A stretch of DNA of 64,000 nucleotides from Eubacterium pyruvativorans (GCF_900102225.1 NZ_FNBF01000008.1:1-64000); one strand, 5' to 3'; positions 7,901 through 17,918 are shown, counted from the first letter of the stretch. Numbers and translations are program-made. Notes: generated from the sequence alone by a model not told the origin.

Positions 7901-9259
7901 ATGCTCAAGCTTGATAATATTCTGGAGACCGTCCGGATGATCCAGGAGGAAAACCTGGATGTCCGCACGATTACCATGGGAATCTCCCTGCTGGACTGTG
8001 CCGACCAGGATATCGACCGGTCCTGCGAGAAGATTTATGAAAAGATCTGCCGGAAGGCAGAGAAGCTGGTCCCTACCGGGGAAATGCTGGAACGAAAATA
8101 CGGCATCCCCATTGTCAACAAACGTGTTTCTGTCACGCCGATCGCCCTGCTCGCCGGCGCCAGCGGCGGCGATCCGGTGAAGTACGCCCGGGTCATGGAC
8201 CGGGCCGCCCATGAGGTCGGGGTGAATTTCATCGGCGGGTTCACCGCACTGGTGGACCGGGGCTTCAGCAACGGGGACCGGGAACTGATTCAGGCGATTC
8301 CGGAAGCACTGGCAGAAACGGAACTGGTCTGCTCCTCCGTGAACATCGGCTCCACGAAAGCGGGCATCAACATGGATGCGGTCCGCATCATGGGTGAAAC
8401 CGTGCGGCAGTGCTCCGAACTGACGAAGGACAACAACTGTATCGGCAATGCGAAGCTGGTCGTCTTCTGCAATGCGGTGGAAGACAACCCGTTCATGGCG
8501 GGTGCATTCCACGGAGTGGGAAATGCCGACTGCTGCATCAGCGCCGGTGTATCCGGGCCGGGGGTTGTGCGGGCCGTCATCAAGAACATGCCGGATGATG
8601 CGCCGATGGACGAGGTGGCGGAAGCGATCAAGAAGACCGCATTCAAAGTCACCCGGATGGGCCAGCTGGTGGGCCGGGAAGCCGCCGACATTCTGGGCGT
8701 CAACTTCGGCATCGTGGATCTTTCCCTGGCACCGACGCCGGCGGTGGGGGATTCGGTGGCCCGGATTCTGGAGGAAATCGGCCTGGAGGAGTGCGGCACC
8801 CACGGCACCACGGCGGCACTGGCCATGCTGAATGATGCGGTGAAAAAGGGCGGCCTCATGGCATCTTCCAGTGTGGGAGGCCTTTCCGGCGCCTTTATTC
8901 CGGTCACAGAGGATGAGGGCATGATTTCCGCCGCCCGCACCGGAACACTGACACTGGAAAAACTGGAAGCCATGACCGCAGTCTGCTCCGTGGGCCTGGA
9001 CATGATCGTCATCCCGGGAGACACGCCGGCAGAAACGATTTCCGCCATCATTGCGGACGAAGCGGCCATCGGGATGGTGAACTCCAAGACCACGGCAGTC
9101 CGGGTGATTCCGGCGATCGGTCTGGAGGAAGGCGGAGAACTGAACTTTGGCGGGCTGCTGGGCAGCGGCCCGGTGGTGAAGGTGCACAGACAGTCTTCGG
9201 CAAAGATGATCCGGCGGGGCGGCCGGATTCCGGCGCCGATGCAAAGCCTGAAAAACTGA
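7901..9259 (+). CDS. UPF0210 (DUF711) family protein
   Basis: 452 aa, close to the usual family length. Typical stretches are [20 protein letters not shown] at the start, [10 protein letters not shown] (near 85), [48 protein letters not shown] (near 205) and [20 protein letters not shown]. The fold is known for the family but not the biochemical role. ATG at 7901 follows GAAAGGACG and matches the conserved N-terminus; an earlier in-frame codon at 7862 gives a non-conserved extension. Co-transcribed with the ACT protein. Confidence 0.92.
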   Translation: MLKLDNILETVRMIQEENLDVRTITMGISLLDCADQDIDRSCEKIYEKICRKAEKLVPTGEMLERKYGIPIVNKRVSVTPIALLAGASGGDPVKYARVMDRAAHEVGVNFIGGFTALVDRGFSNGDRELIQAIPEALAETELVCSSVNIGSTKAGINMDAVRIMGETVRQCSELTKDNNCIGNAKLVVFCNAVEDNPFMAGAFHGVGNADCCISAGVSGPGVVRAVIKNMPDDAPMDEVAEAIKKTAFKVTRMGQLVGREAADILGVNFGIVDLSLAPTPAVGDSVARILEEIGLEECGTHGTTAALAMLNDAVKKGGLMASSSVGGLSGAFIPVTEDEGMISAARTGTLTLEKLEAMTAVCSVGLDMIVIPGDTPAETISAIIADEAAIGMVNSKTTAVRVIPAIGLEEGGELNFGGLLGSGPVVKVHRQSSAKMIRRGGRIPAPMQSLKN

Positions 9260-9333
9260 CGGCCGGATAACGGGGGGCGGCCGGACCATCCGATTTTCAC
9301 AGCGAAGACGGAAAGGCCGCCGAAGGAAGACGG

Positions 9334-9381
9334 AAAGGCCGCTGCATGAAGCACGATTTTCAGCTTCATGCAGCGGCCTTT
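9334..9381. terminator. Bidirectional terminator between UPF0210 and GH25 genes
   Basis: A 19-bp perfect stem (arm 9334-9352 beginning AAAGGCCGC, arm 9363-9381 ending GCGGCCTTT) with a 10-nt loop between two convergent genes. Both ends carry short T or A runs. Confidence 0.85.
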
Positions 9382-9425
9382 CTAATGGTTCTTCTATATC
9401 ATTCCGTTTTCTGCCTCTTCCGGCC

Positions 9426-11969
9426 TTACTTCGTGATCACCTGGGTCACCGGGCAGTACTGGCCGTAATAATCATGCCCGTCCTTCGTCAGGATCGCCCG
9501 GGATTTCAGGTAATAGGTCTGCTTCCGGGAGAGTTTCTTCACGGAAAGGGTCTTGGTTCCGGTCTGCTGCAGAATCTTTCTTCCACTCAGACTTGCATAC
9601 GGTGAATAGTAGACTTTATATGAACTCTGACCAATATCCGACGGCGTCACACGGAATCCGGCAGACAGCGGCGCCACATTCTCCAGGGACATTTTCTTCA
9701 CCCAGCGGTAATAGATGCCGGTGTACGGACCGTAGTAGGTTCCGCTGACGGTGTATCCGCCGACGCCCGCGCTCACGGTCTTCAGCGCCCGGACCCGGAC
9801 AGCCGCCGTGTCCCCGGCTTCCGGCGTCGTGATCTTCCAGGTTGTCTGCCCCCCGGTGTACACCTTGCGCCAGGTATCTTCATCATTCAGCCTGTAGGCC
9901 ACTTCATAATCCGAAGCCAGCGGCACTGCCTTGAAAGAGAGGCCGATGGTGCGGGATGCCTCGTTAACGGATACTGTCACCTTTCCCACCTTTCCCGGAG
10001 TGATCTGCACCGGCTTCACACTCTTCTTCGGACTGTAAGCACCGGTGAAGATGTATTTTCCCACAGCCTTGTTGGTTCTGACCCGGAAATAATAGGTGGA
10101 TCCCGTTCCCAGTCCGGTCACCGTTGCATTGGTGGCGCCGGAACTCAGATTCTTCGTCTTCGCACCGGACATGCTGGACTTGGCGGCGTAGTTCAGCTGT
10201 ACGCCGGTTCCCTCCTGATGATCGAAGGTCACCAGTGCCTTTCCGTCGAATCCGGACACGGTGTGAATCGTATTCTGCACTGCATACCGGCGGGAAGTAC
10301 TGCCGTAGCCGCCCACATACCGGGTGCCGCCCACGGTAGGCGCCGGACACAGCTTCACCGCATAACGTTTCCCGGAAGCAACGCTGATCGGCAGGGAACT
10401 TCCGGATGCCTTCCGGGTCTTGTATGAACCCCCGTCTGTGCTGATCTTCACGTCATAGCTCTGCTGGGCAGAGGAAACACCGGCGGTCAGTTTCGGCAGT
10501 TTCAGCGTCATGACCTTCGTCTTCATGCTGAGGGAGGTGGATGCATCCGCATCCCCGATGAAGCGGTGCTTCTCTGTGGTATAGCTGCTGCTGTAGGACG
10601 TCCCGGAGCTCCGGTTCTCCGCCCGTACCTTCACATCCACCAGATCGTCCTCGTCCAGTTCCAGAACGTAATTCGTCTGGTTGGTGGACACGGTATTCCA
10701 GGAACCGTTGTTCACCCGGTAGGCCACCGTGTAGTCCGTCGCATTGGCCGACGGGTTCCACCGGACGGTCAGCGTATCCTGATCGGCATCCAGAGAAGTG
10801 GACCAGGATTTCGGCGTATCCGGCGTAATGGTATTGCCGGCGCCGCCGTCGGAGCGGTTCTCCGATCCGACGGTAAACGTCTTCATCATATCGTTGGAAT
10901 ACCTGCCGATTCCCTGGACGACCACGCTGGCCGTTCCCTTCTTCCGGTTGTTGAAATAGGCGACCGTGTAGTCCTTGTTTTTTGTCAGTACCTGATCCCC
11001 GTCTTTCACCGTAACGTACGGTTCCTTCGGGTCTCCGTCGTACTTCATCTCCGAGTAAGCCAGCTGAATACTGCAGTCCCGGATGCTCTTCGTTCCGCTC
11101 TTCGTGCCGCTGCCGTTGGTGTCATAATAGTAGAAATTCCGGTCCGTCCGGGAACTGCCGGTGCCGTTCACGGAGCCACTGCTGGTGTACTGCCACATGG
11201 TGACATTTCCACTGTAGGCGTTCGTGGTACTGTACTGGGCCAGCCAGAACGGATACTGATTGCTGCCGTTGATTTTCGACATATTGAACTTGTAGCCGGA
11301 ATTAAAGGACGGATCCACCATGTTCCGGTAACTGTAGAACATGGGCGTATAACCGGCGTCCTCCACGGTATCCAGCCACTTCACCGCAATATTCGTCATC
11401 TTCGCCCGTGCATAGGCGACTCCATTGGAATTCTTCGCCTTGTTATATGCCGCTCCGCCCCGGTCGCCGTTGGTGAATTCATAGTCCATGACCACCGGCA
11501 TATTGACCCGGATTCCGTAACGGTCTTCATATTTTTTCAGCAGAGAGACGACGAAATTCGCCTCTTTCGCCGCCTCGCTCTGGTTCGTTGCCAGGGAATA
11601 ATAGTAAACCCCCACATTCACCCCGTTATTCACGGCATTGACCAGATTTCTCTCGAAAGTGGAATCCTCCACCATCTTGAAGCTGCCGCTCATGCCGGTG
11701 TATCCGCAGCGGATGATAGCGAAATCCACGCCGTCGTTCTTGATTTTCTCCCAGTTGTTCGTGTACTGCCACCAGGATACATCAATCCCGTCGAACACCC
11801 GGTACCGGTCGCTCTGGTACCGACTCAGATGCGTGTACTTCGTTCCGTCCACCGTGCTGGTGGTCTTCCCGTAAGATGTCAATTCTCCGATGACCAACGC
11901 CGTCGAGAGCACCAGAAAAAGCGATACCAGAAACGATATCGCATTCCTTGAAACGGTTTTCCTGTTCAT
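9426..11969 (-). CDS. Secreted GH25 lysozyme with C-terminal Ig/Fn3-like domains
   Basis: 847 aa. A signal peptide spans about residues 1-33 (hydrophobic FLVSLFLVLSTALVI). The GH25 muramidase domain lies at about 58-285: FDGIDVSWWQ with the first acidic residue, DFAIIRCGYTG, and MPVVMDYEF with the D-x-E catalytic pair; it ends near VTMWQYTSSG. Next is a module with YTVAYFNNRKKGTASVVVQG (about 300-370), then about four fibronectin-III-like repeats (e.g. ATDYTVAYRVNNGSWNTV, STYYFRVRTNK, ASDYEVAYRLNDE). No sortase motif or membrane anchor is seen. It probably cleaves peptidoglycan during wall turnover, with the repeats as surface-binding spacers. ATG at 11969 follows GGGGGAAGAG. Single-gene unit between terminator and promoter. 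Confidence 0.92.
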   Translation of the reverse strand: MNRKTVSRNAISFLVSLFLVLSTALVIGELTSYGKTTSTVDGTKYTHLSRYQSDRYRVFDGIDVSWWQYTNNWEKIKNDGVDFAIIRCGYTGMSGSFKMVEDSTFERNLVNAVNNGVNVGVYYYSLATNQSEAAKEANFVVSLLKKYEDRYGIRVNMPVVMDYEFTNGDRGGAAYNKAKNSNGVAYARAKMTNIAVKWLDTVEDAGYTPMFYSYRNMVDPSFNSGYKFNMSKINGSNQYPFWLAQYSTTNAYSGNVTMWQYTSSGSVNGTGSSRTDRNFYYYDTNGSGTKSGTKSIRDCSIQLAYSEMKYDGDPKEPYVTVKDGDQVLTKNKDYTVAYFNNRKKGTASVVVQGIGRYSNDMMKTFTVGSENRSDGGAGNTITPDTPKSWSTSLDADQDTLTVRWNPSANATDYTVAYRVNNGSWNTVSTNQTNYVLELDEDDLVDVKVRAENRSSGTSYSSSYTTEKHRFIGDADASTSLSMKTKVMTLKLPKLTAGVSSAQQSYDVKISTDGGSYKTRKASGSSLPISVASGKRYAVKLCPAPTVGGTRYVGGYGSTSRRYAVQNTIHTVSGFDGKALVTFDHQEGTGVQLNYAAKSSMSGAKTKNLSSGATNATVTGLGTGSTYYFRVRTNKAVGKYIFTGAYSPKKSVKPVQITPGKVGKVTVSVNEASRTIGLSFKAVPLASDYEVAYRLNDEDTWRKVYTGGQTTWKITTPEAGDTAAVRVRALKTVSAGVGGYTVSGTYYGPYTGIYYRWVKKMSLENVAPLSAGFRVTPSDIGQSSYKVYYSPYASLSGRKILQQTGTKTLSVKKLSRKQTYYLKSRAILTKDGHDYYGQYCPVTQVITK

Positions 11970-12039
11970 CTCTTCCCCCTTCTGTTTTCTTCTCTGTCAT
12001 CCCATTCCGGCGCCCTTCCCCCAACAGGAACGCCGTGTA

Positions 12040-12097
12040 CTTAAGAAATCTTAAGAAACATGTTTTTATCATAGCATATTTCGCCGCAGGGTGTCAA
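12040..12097 (-). promoter_or_regulatory. Promoter of GH25 gene with CTTAAG direct repeat
   Basis: Minus-strand TTGACA (12097-12092), 18-nt spacer, TATGAT (12073-12068). The sequence CTTAAGAAATCTTAAG (12040-12055) overlaps the initial transcribed region. Nearly the same 16-mer occurs at 51361-51376, upstream of ftsE. The 10-nt period of the half-sites resembles response-regulator sites. Confidence 0.6.
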
Positions 12098-12185
12098 ACC
12101 GTCCGCCACACATTACCATCACATTCCCGTTATCTAAGAATCATATTGATATCCTATGATAGAATTGATTATAAGGGGTATGATT

Positions 12186-13124
12186 ATGCTGGGATACATC
12201 GAAGCGGAGAAGCCGGAACTCAGGCTCCGGGAGTTCGCCATTTACAACGGATGGTACTGCGGGCTCTGCAAGCAGGCAGGCAGGGATTACGGGCAGCTCC
12301 TTCGCCTGGGTCTCAGTTATGACATGGCCTTCCTGGGTCTGTTTCTGGGCGCACTGGAGGAAGGGCCGGAGACCATCCGGCAGGAGCACTGCATCGCCCA
12401 TCCCGTCCGGAAGAAGAATGTGGTATATGATCCCGTTCTGGCCTATGCGGCAGACATGATGGCGCTGCTGGGCTGGGAAAACTATCTGGATGACCGGAAG
12501 GACCGGGACACAGACCGGGATCCGCTCTCAGAGCGCCTGCTGAAGACCGCCTCGGCCCCGGGACTACACAGGGCATATCAGAAGGCCCGGGGAAATCACC
12601 CGGAAACCGCCGCAGGGATCCGGGAAGCCCTGGAAGCTCTGGGGGCTCTGGAAGAGCAGAACTGCAGCAGGCCGGACCTTCCGGCAGAAGCTTTCGCGAA
12701 GGTGATGCAGACGGTTTTCGACGGCAGGCTCCGGCAGACAGGGGCGGATGCGAACGTCCGCCGCATTGTCAGCGAGTTTTCGTCCCATCTGGGCAGATGG
12801 ATTTACCTGCTGGATGCGGCGGATGATCTGGAGAAGGACCGCTCCAGCGGTGCCTATAATCCGCTTCTGGCGGCAGCGGACGGCGGACAGGATGAAGCCC
12901 TGATACGGGAAGAGATCCGGCCCGTACTGTACCACCATCTGGGCCGGATGACCGACGCCTACGAGCTGCTGGACATCCGGAAGAACCGGGAATTGCTGAA
13001 TAACATCCTCTATCTGGGCCTCCGTCGGAAGACCGACCAGGTTCTGGATCCGTCATACAGCGACAGGAAGAACGACATAGCACAACGAAAGGCAGAGCAG
13101 AATGACATCGAAAGATCCATATGA
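12186..13124 (+). CDS. DUF5685 family protein
   Basis: 312 aa, soluble. The N-terminal [20 protein letters not shown] then [17 protein letters not shown] (with C-x-x-C), [11 protein letters not shown] and later [27 protein letters not shown] and [16 protein letters not shown] match the DUF5685 pattern known from clostridia; function unknown. The acidic DAADDLEKD stretch recalls helical isoprenoid-synthase-like folds, though that is only a resemblance. ATG at 12186 follows AAGGGG. Its 3' end overlaps the J-domain gene by 23 bp, so the two proteins are made together. Confidence 0.8.
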   Translation: MLGYIEAEKPELRLREFAIYNGWYCGLCKQAGRDYGQLLRLGLSYDMAFLGLFLGALEEGPETIRQEHCIAHPVRKKNVVYDPVLAYAADMMALLGWENYLDDRKDRDTDRDPLSERLLKTASAPGLHRAYQKARGNHPETAAGIREALEALGALEEQNCSRPDLPAEAFAKVMQTVFDGRLRQTGADANVRRIVSEFSSHLGRWIYLLDAADDLEKDRSSGAYNPLLAAADGGQDEALIREEIRPVLYHHLGRMTDAYELLDIRKNRELLNNILYLGLRRKTDQVLDPSYSDRKNDIAQRKAEQNDIERSI

Positions 13125-13764
13125 AGTGCTGGGTGTAAGCCGGAGCGCATCTAAGGATGAAATCAGAAGAGCGTACATGGAACTGGTGAAGAAATATCAC
13201 CCGGACAAGTATCAGGGGAATCCCCTGGCAGACCTGGCCCAGGAGAAACTCCAGGAAGTGAATGAGGCCTATGATTTGCTGATGAAGAGCAGCGGGGCCG
13301 GGAACGGCGCTTCTCCGTACGGCGCCCAGCCGTTCAGCGGCGGATATGCCGGTGGCAGCGCCTACGGCAGCGGACAGGCAGGCTACGGATCGGGGAATTA
13401 CGGGTCCTACAGCAGCAGTTCCCCGGTATATAATCAGATCCGCTCCTGCATCAACCGGGGCGATATCGGAGCGGCGGAACGCCTGCTTCAGTCCATTCCG
13501 GAACGTTCCCAGGAGGCGGAATGGCTGTTCCTCCGGGGCGTCATTTCCTACTCGAAGGGGCTGATCGCCGAGGGAATCTCCAACGTTCAGAAAGCCATGG
13601 AGCAGGATCCGTCCAATGCAGAATACCGGGCCGCCTACAACCAGATGCAGAATGCGGGAAATATGTACCGTGGGTATTCCGGCGCCCAGGGCTATTCCTC
13701 CATGGGAGACGCCGCAGCCACCGGCCTGCTGTGCTCCACGATCCCTCTCTGCCTCTGCTGCTGA
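13102..13764 (+). CDS. J-domain protein with TPR-like C-terminus
   Basis: 220 aa. Residues 5-62 form a complete J domain ([20 protein letters not shown], then KKYHPDKY with the HPD triad), so it should stimulate an Hsp70 ATPase. A Gly/Ser/Tyr-rich linker follows (about 66-108). Next is a TPR-like segment ([40 protein letters not shown]), and the end is [11 protein letters not shown] with four clustered Cys. No DnaJ zinc fingers or substrate domain, so it is a specialised co-chaperone, not DnaJ. It overlaps the DUF5685 gene by 23 bp, which suggests that DUF5685 is its client or partner. Confidence 0.88.
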   Translation: MTSKDPYEVLGVSRSASKDEIRRAYMELVKKYHPDKYQGNPLADLAQEKLQEVNEAYDLLMKSSGAGNGASPYGAQPFSGGYAGGSAYGSGQAGYGSGNYGSYSSSSPVYNQIRSCINRGDIGAAERLLQSIPERSQEAEWLFLRGVISYSKGLIAEGISNVQKAMEQDPSNAEYRAAYNQMQNAGNMYRGYSGAQGYSSMGDAAATGLLCSTIPLCLCC

Positions 13765-13780
13765 CGGAAGAGAAATAACG

Positions 13781-13829
13781 GGGTGCCCCGAACGAATGAA
13801 CCATCGTCCGGAGGCACCCACGCTTTTTT
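13781..13829 (+). terminator. Terminator after J-domain gene
   Basis: GGGTGCC (13781-13787) pairs with GGCACCC (13813-13819) around a loop with further internal pairing, followed by seven T residues (13823-13829). It also separates the convergent potD gene. Confidence 0.75.
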
Positions 13830-13837
13830 TCGTCTTC

Positions 13838-14917
13838 TTAGTTTTCCGACTTATACGTTTTCCAGTACATGGAATACAGATCATCTCCGTCCGGGCCCAG
13901 ATCCCGGAGGACTTCACTCTTTTTCAGGGCACTGTCCGGCGGGAACAGTTTCTGATTCTCCCGGATTTTCTTCGGCATTTTCTTCCTGGCCCCCTCATTC
14001 GGTGTGGCATAGGTCAGATACTTGAAGTTCTTATAGGCAATATCCGGCCGGCACATGAAGTTAATCCACTTCTCCGCATTGGACACATGGAACGCATTCT
14101 TCGGAATGACCCACGCATCGATGAACACTTCCGTGCCCTCCTTCGGGATGACGAAATCCAGGGCCGGATTCAGCTTCTGGCTGTACAGCATCTCGCCGTT
14201 CCACACAACACCGATATCGGCGGACCCTCCCAGCAGCAGGTCCCGGGCAGAGTCATTGGCGTACTTATACACCAGCGGCTTCTGCCGGATCAGGTAGCGG
14301 ACAGCCTGCTTCAGGTCCGATTCCTTCTTCGTATTCAGCGAGTGCCCCTGCGCCTTCAGCGCCGCAGCCAGCGTATCCCGGAGGGAATCCTGCATCAGCA
14401 GTTTCCCCTTGTATTTCGGATTCCACAGATCGTTCCAGGAAGTGACGGATCCTTTCGGAATCTTCTTCGTGTTGTACATGATGCCCAGCACACCGAACTG
14501 ATACGGCACAGAGTAATGGTTTCCCGGGTCGTAGGCACGGTCGGCGATGGCCTTGTAGCGGCTGCCGATATACCGGTTGTTCGGCACCTTCGAGAAGTCG
14601 ATCTTCTGGAGCAGGCCTTCGCCGCGCATCCGCTCCACCATATAATCACTGGTGCAGATAACGTCGTACACCCCCGCCTGATTCTTGATCACCGGATACA
14701 TCTCCTCGTTTGTATCGAAGGTATCCAGCACCACCTTGATCCCCGTCTCCTTCGTGAACTGCTTCACCACCGCCGGGTCGATGTAATCGCCGGCTGTGAA
14801 CACAGCCACTTCGTTCTGGTTCTTCCTTCCGCAGGAAGCCAGCGGAAGGGCCGTCAGAACGGTCATGAGCAGAACCAGCAGCAGACTGATGATCCGTCTA
14901 TTTGGTTTCCGGAACAT
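13838..14917 (-). CDS. potD: Spermidine/putrescine ABC transporter, substrate-binding lipoprotein
   Basis: 359 aa. Signal peptide with lipobox LPLASC (Cys near residue 29), so it is anchored outside the membrane. Mature part is a type-II periplasmic-binding fold: NEVAVFTAGDYIDPAVVKQF, DVICTSDYMVERM, VPYQFGVLGIMYNTK and DIGVVWNGEMLY are typical of PotD. ATG at 14917 follows AGGAGGAAT; a longer in-frame reading from 15031 lacks a site and a signal peptide. Last of four genes in the order potA-B-C-D on the minus strand. Confidence 0.93.
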   Translation of the reverse strand: MFRKPNRRIISLLLVLLMTVLTALPLASCGRKNQNEVAVFTAGDYIDPAVVKQFTKETGIKVVLDTFDTNEEMYPVIKNQAGVYDVICTSDYMVERMRGEGLLQKIDFSKVPNNRYIGSRYKAIADRAYDPGNHYSVPYQFGVLGIMYNTKKIPKGSVTSWNDLWNPKYKGKLLMQDSLRDTLAAALKAQGHSLNTKKESDLKQAVRYLIRQKPLVYKYANDSARDLLLGGSADIGVVWNGEMLYSQKLNPALDFVIPKEGTEVFIDAWVIPKNAFHVSNAEKWINFMCRPDIAYKNFKYLTYATPNEGARKKMPKKIRENQKLFPPDSALKKSEVLRDLGPDGDDLYSMYWKTYKSEN

Positions 14918-14966
14918 GATATTCCTCCTTTCGACCGGAGCCCGATCTTTTCTTTTGTCCTTTCGC

Positions 14967-15767
14967 CTAACCCTGGGCCGTCTCGTAAATGAACTCATCC
15001 TCAATCTCCCGGTTCCCGGCGTAGTTGGCAACGAGCAGCACCGCCAGCACCAGAATGAATATCACCGTGGACAGGGCGAAAAGCGTCGGCCGGATGCCCA
15101 CCTTCACCTGGGAATAGATCAGTGTGGAGATGGTGTTAATGCCGGCACCCCGGGTGAAATGGGTGACCACAAAGTCATCCACCGACATGGTGAGGGCAAG
15201 GAGAAATCCGGAGATGATGCCCGGCCGAAGTTCCGGCAGAACCACCTTCCGAAATGCGTATACCGGCGCAGCCCCCAGATCCAGAGCCGCCTCGAAGCTC
15301 TGCCGCCCGATCTGCTTCATCTTCGGCATCACAGACAGGATCACATAAGGGATGCTGAAGGTGATGTGGGCCAGCAGCACGGTCCCCCAGTTCAGATAGA
15401 ACCCGAAGGCGATGAAAGCCAGCATCAGGGAAATACCGGTGACGATATCCGCATTCAGCAGCGGGATATTGTTCAGCCCCATGATCACGCTCTGGGTGCG
15501 CTTCTTCATATTCATGATGCCCACACAGGCCAGCACCCCGATGATCGTAGCGATCACCGAGGAAACGACGGCGATGGAAAATGTATTCCACACCGCATGA
15601 AGAATCATGGTATCGTGGAACATTTCCCGGTACCACCGGAGGGACAGTCCCCGCCAGGCGAACATGGACTTGGAGGAATTGAAGGACAGCACCACCAGCG
15701 TCAGGATCGGCAGGTACAGAAACAGCAGAATGATGATGAGATAGAGTGTACGAAAATATCTCTTCAT
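14967..15767 (-). CDS. potC: Spermidine/putrescine ABC transporter permease PotC
   Basis: 266 aa, about six membrane segments. The cytoplasmic EAA loop is FEAALDLGAAPVYAFRKVVL followed by PELRPGIISG. The N-terminal LPILTLVVLSFNSSKS is typical of PotC. Its start overlaps the potB stop by 4 bp (ATGA). Works with PotB as the channel for polyamine import driven by PotA. Confidence 0.93.
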   Translation of the reverse strand: MKRYFRTLYLIIILLFLYLPILTLVVLSFNSSKSMFAWRGLSLRWYREMFHDTMILHAVWNTFSIAVVSSVIATIIGVLACVGIMNMKKRTQSVIMGLNNIPLLNADIVTGISLMLAFIAFGFYLNWGTVLLAHITFSIPYVILSVMPKMKQIGRQSFEAALDLGAAPVYAFRKVVLPELRPGIISGFLLALTMSVDDFVVTHFTRGAGINTISTLIYSQVKVGIRPTLFALSTVIFILVLAVLLVANYAGNREIEDEFIYETAQG

Positions 15768-16576
15768 AAGTACGTTCCCTCCCCTGAACGATCCAGTCTG
15801 GACAGAGCAGTCATACTGATCACGATGAACAGCATCATGACCAGGGATATGCCGGAACCCAGGTTCCAGTTGGCGCTGGTGGTGAATTCCTGTTCAATGA
15901 TGTTTCCGATCAGGAAAATCTTTCCACCGCCCAGAATGTTGGAAATAACGAAGGTGGTCAGGGACGGAACGAACACCATCGTCACGCCGCTGGCAACCCC
16001 CGGCACCGTCAGAGGAACGATGACGAACCGGAAAACGGTCCATTTCGTTGCTCCCAGGTCATAGGCCGCTTCAATGAGATTCTCATCGATTTTCATCAGC
16101 GAATTGTAGATCGGCAGTACCATGAAAGGCAGAAAATCGTACACCATACCCAGCACGATCGCCGCCGGCGTATTGATAATCGCCGGCATCGGCAGGTGGA
16201 GATGCCGGAGCATGATCTCGAAAATTCCGTTCCGCTCCAGAATGACCTGCCAGGCCATGGTCCGGAGCAGGAAATTCATCCACATCGGCAGGATGAAAAT
16301 GAAGATGATGAAGCCTTTCTTTCCGAAACTGCTGTACCTGAGCACCAGGGCCAGCGGATACGCCAGCACCATGCAGATCACTGTACTGATCAGAGACAGC
16401 AGCAGGGACAGCCCCAGCGCCTTCAGATGCACCGGCTGGAAAATCGCCAGAATGTTATTCATCGTAAACGCACCGGTACGGTCCGTAAATCCATAGTAAA
16501 AAACCATCAGCAGCGGAATCAGTGTCCCGCAGAGGATCCACAGCAGGAAAGGCGCCGCAGGTAATTTCTTTGCCAT
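15764..16576 (-). CDS. potB: Spermidine/putrescine ABC transporter permease PotB
   Basis: 270 aa, about six membrane segments. EAA motif IEAAYDLGATKWTVFRFVIV then PLTVPGVASG. Typical PotB features are FILPMWMNFLLRTMAW and the DFLPFMVLPIYNSL stretch. Starts 9 nt after the potA stop, with GGAGGGAAC upstream, and overlaps potC by 4 bp. Confidence 0.93.
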   Translation of the reverse strand: MAKKLPAAPFLLWILCGTLIPLLMVFYYGFTDRTGAFTMNNILAIFQPVHLKALGLSLLLSLISTVICMVLAYPLALVLRYSSFGKKGFIIFIFILPMWMNFLLRTMAWQVILERNGIFEIMLRHLHLPMPAIINTPAAIVLGMVYDFLPFMVLPIYNSLMKIDENLIEAAYDLGATKWTVFRFVIVPLTVPGVASGVTMVFVPSLTTFVISNILGGGKIFLIGNIIEQEFTTSANWNLGSGISLVMMLFIVISMTALSRLDRSGEGTYL

Positions 16577-16585
16577 AGTTCCCTC

Positions 16586-17668
16586 CTAACTGTCGTAATC
16601 GTCCATGCTGAACGCTTCGGCTTCCTTCGTCTTCGGCTTGTGCATGATCTGGATGTTGTAAGGAATCACGCTGAGGCTGACATGCTCACCCACGGCATAG
16701 CTGACCGTGTTCTGAACCAGCCACTCAAACCCGTTGGCCATAATCTCCATCTCGTAGTGCACACCGATAAACACGTTGTGGGTCACCACACCGTCCATCT
16801 GTCCTTCCCCCGGTTTCCCGACGATCAGGTCTTCCGGACGGATCATGACATCCACCGGCTCCTTCACGCCGAACCCGGTGTCCACACATTCGAACTTCTG
16901 CCCCTGGATTTCCACCAGCCGGTCTTCCAGCATGATGCCGTCCACAATATTGCTGTCACCGATGAAATCCGCCACAAAGGCATTCTGCGGTTCGTTGTAA
17001 ATCTCCTCCGGCGTGCCCATCTGCTGAATGTAGCCATTATTCAGCACAACCACCTTGTCACTCATGGTCAGCGCCTCTTCCTGATCGTGGGTGACGTAGA
17101 GGAATGTGATACCCAGCTCCTCCTTCAGCCGAATCAACTCATACTGCATGTCCTCCCGCAGCTTCAGATCCAGGGCCCCCAGGGGCTCATCCAGCAGCAG
17201 CAGTTTCGGCTCGTTCACGATAGCCCGGGCGATGGCAATTCTCTGCTGCTGTCCGCCGGACAAAGACTCAACTTTCCGGCGTTCGAATCCCTGCAGATTC
17301 ACCAGCTTCAGGGCATACTGGATCTTGTCCCGGATATAGGCGTCGGACTTGCCCCGGATCCGCAGTCCGAAGGCGATGTTCTGCCCCACGTTCATATTCG
17401 GAAACAGCGCATATTTCTGAAACACCGTGTTCAGCTGACGCTGATTCGGCGGCATATCCGTAATGTCTTTTCCCTCAAAAAAAACACTGCCGCTGTCGGG
17501 TTTTTCAAACCCGCCCACGATCCGAAGGGTTGTGGTCTTCCCACAGCCGGAAGGTCCCAGAAGAGTGATGAATTCGTTTTCACCCACATCCAGACTCAGA
17601 TCGTCGAGAACGACATTGTCATCATACACTTTCGTTATGTGGCGGAGTTCCACCAGATTTCTTGCCAT
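16586..17668 (-). CDS. potA: Spermidine/putrescine ABC transporter ATPase
   Basis: 360 aa. ABC ATPase with Walker A GPSGCGKTT, Q-loop QKYALFPNM, signature LSGGQQQR, Walker B LLLLDEPLG and switch His in YVTHDQEE, followed by a TOBE-type C-terminal domain (from about 260). It powers polyamine import. ATG at 17668 follows AAAGGATG by 8 nt; the in-frame extension to 17761 is not family-like. A -10-like TATAAT lies on the minus strand at 17781-17786, with no good -35. First gene of potABCD. Confidence 0.94.
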   Translation of the reverse strand: MARNLVELRHITKVYDDNVVLDDLSLDVGENEFITLLGPSGCGKTTTLRIVGGFEKPDSGSVFFEGKDITDMPPNQRQLNTVFQKYALFPNMNVGQNIAFGLRIRGKSDAYIRDKIQYALKLVNLQGFERRKVESLSGGQQQRIAIARAIVNEPKLLLLDEPLGALDLKLREDMQYELIRLKEELGITFLYVTHDQEEALTMSDKVVVLNNGYIQQMGTPEEIYNEPQNAFVADFIGDSNIVDGIMLEDRLVEIQGQKFECVDTGFGVKEPVDVMIRPEDLIVGKPGEGQMDGVVTHNVFIGVHYEMEIMANGFEWLVQNTVSYAVGEHVSLSVIPYNIQIMHKPKTKEAEAFSMDDYDS

Positions 17669-17876
17669 CGGCACATCCTTTCCAACCGGGCAGCTCTCCT
17701 GCCCCATGAAAACCAGCGGATCACCGGCCATAGCCGGCATATGCCGGAGAACTCTCTCCATTCCGGCATACCATCATAACATTATATACGCACTCAGAAG
17801 GAAAAAAAAGAGAAACTGTGCACAGAAATCACAAGAAAAAAGATGCCCCGGGATCCGGTTCCGCCCCGTCGAAGCA

Positions 17877-17918
17877 GGAAGCCCCGGGAAGCAGGTTTCT
17901 CTGCTTCCCGGGGCTTCC
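17877..17918. terminator. Strong hairpin 3' of dnaJ
   Basis: An 18-bp stem, arms GGAAGCCCCGGGAAGCAG (17877-17894) and its complement (17901-17918), 6-nt loop. It lies between the dnaJ stop and potA. No clear U-tract follows on either strand, so it may act with a factor or as a stabilising 3' end rather than as a classical terminator. Confidence 0.6.

Noticed and set aside
13102-13764. A second dnaJ gene
   Set aside because: Only the J domain is shared; the zinc fingers and substrate domains are absent.
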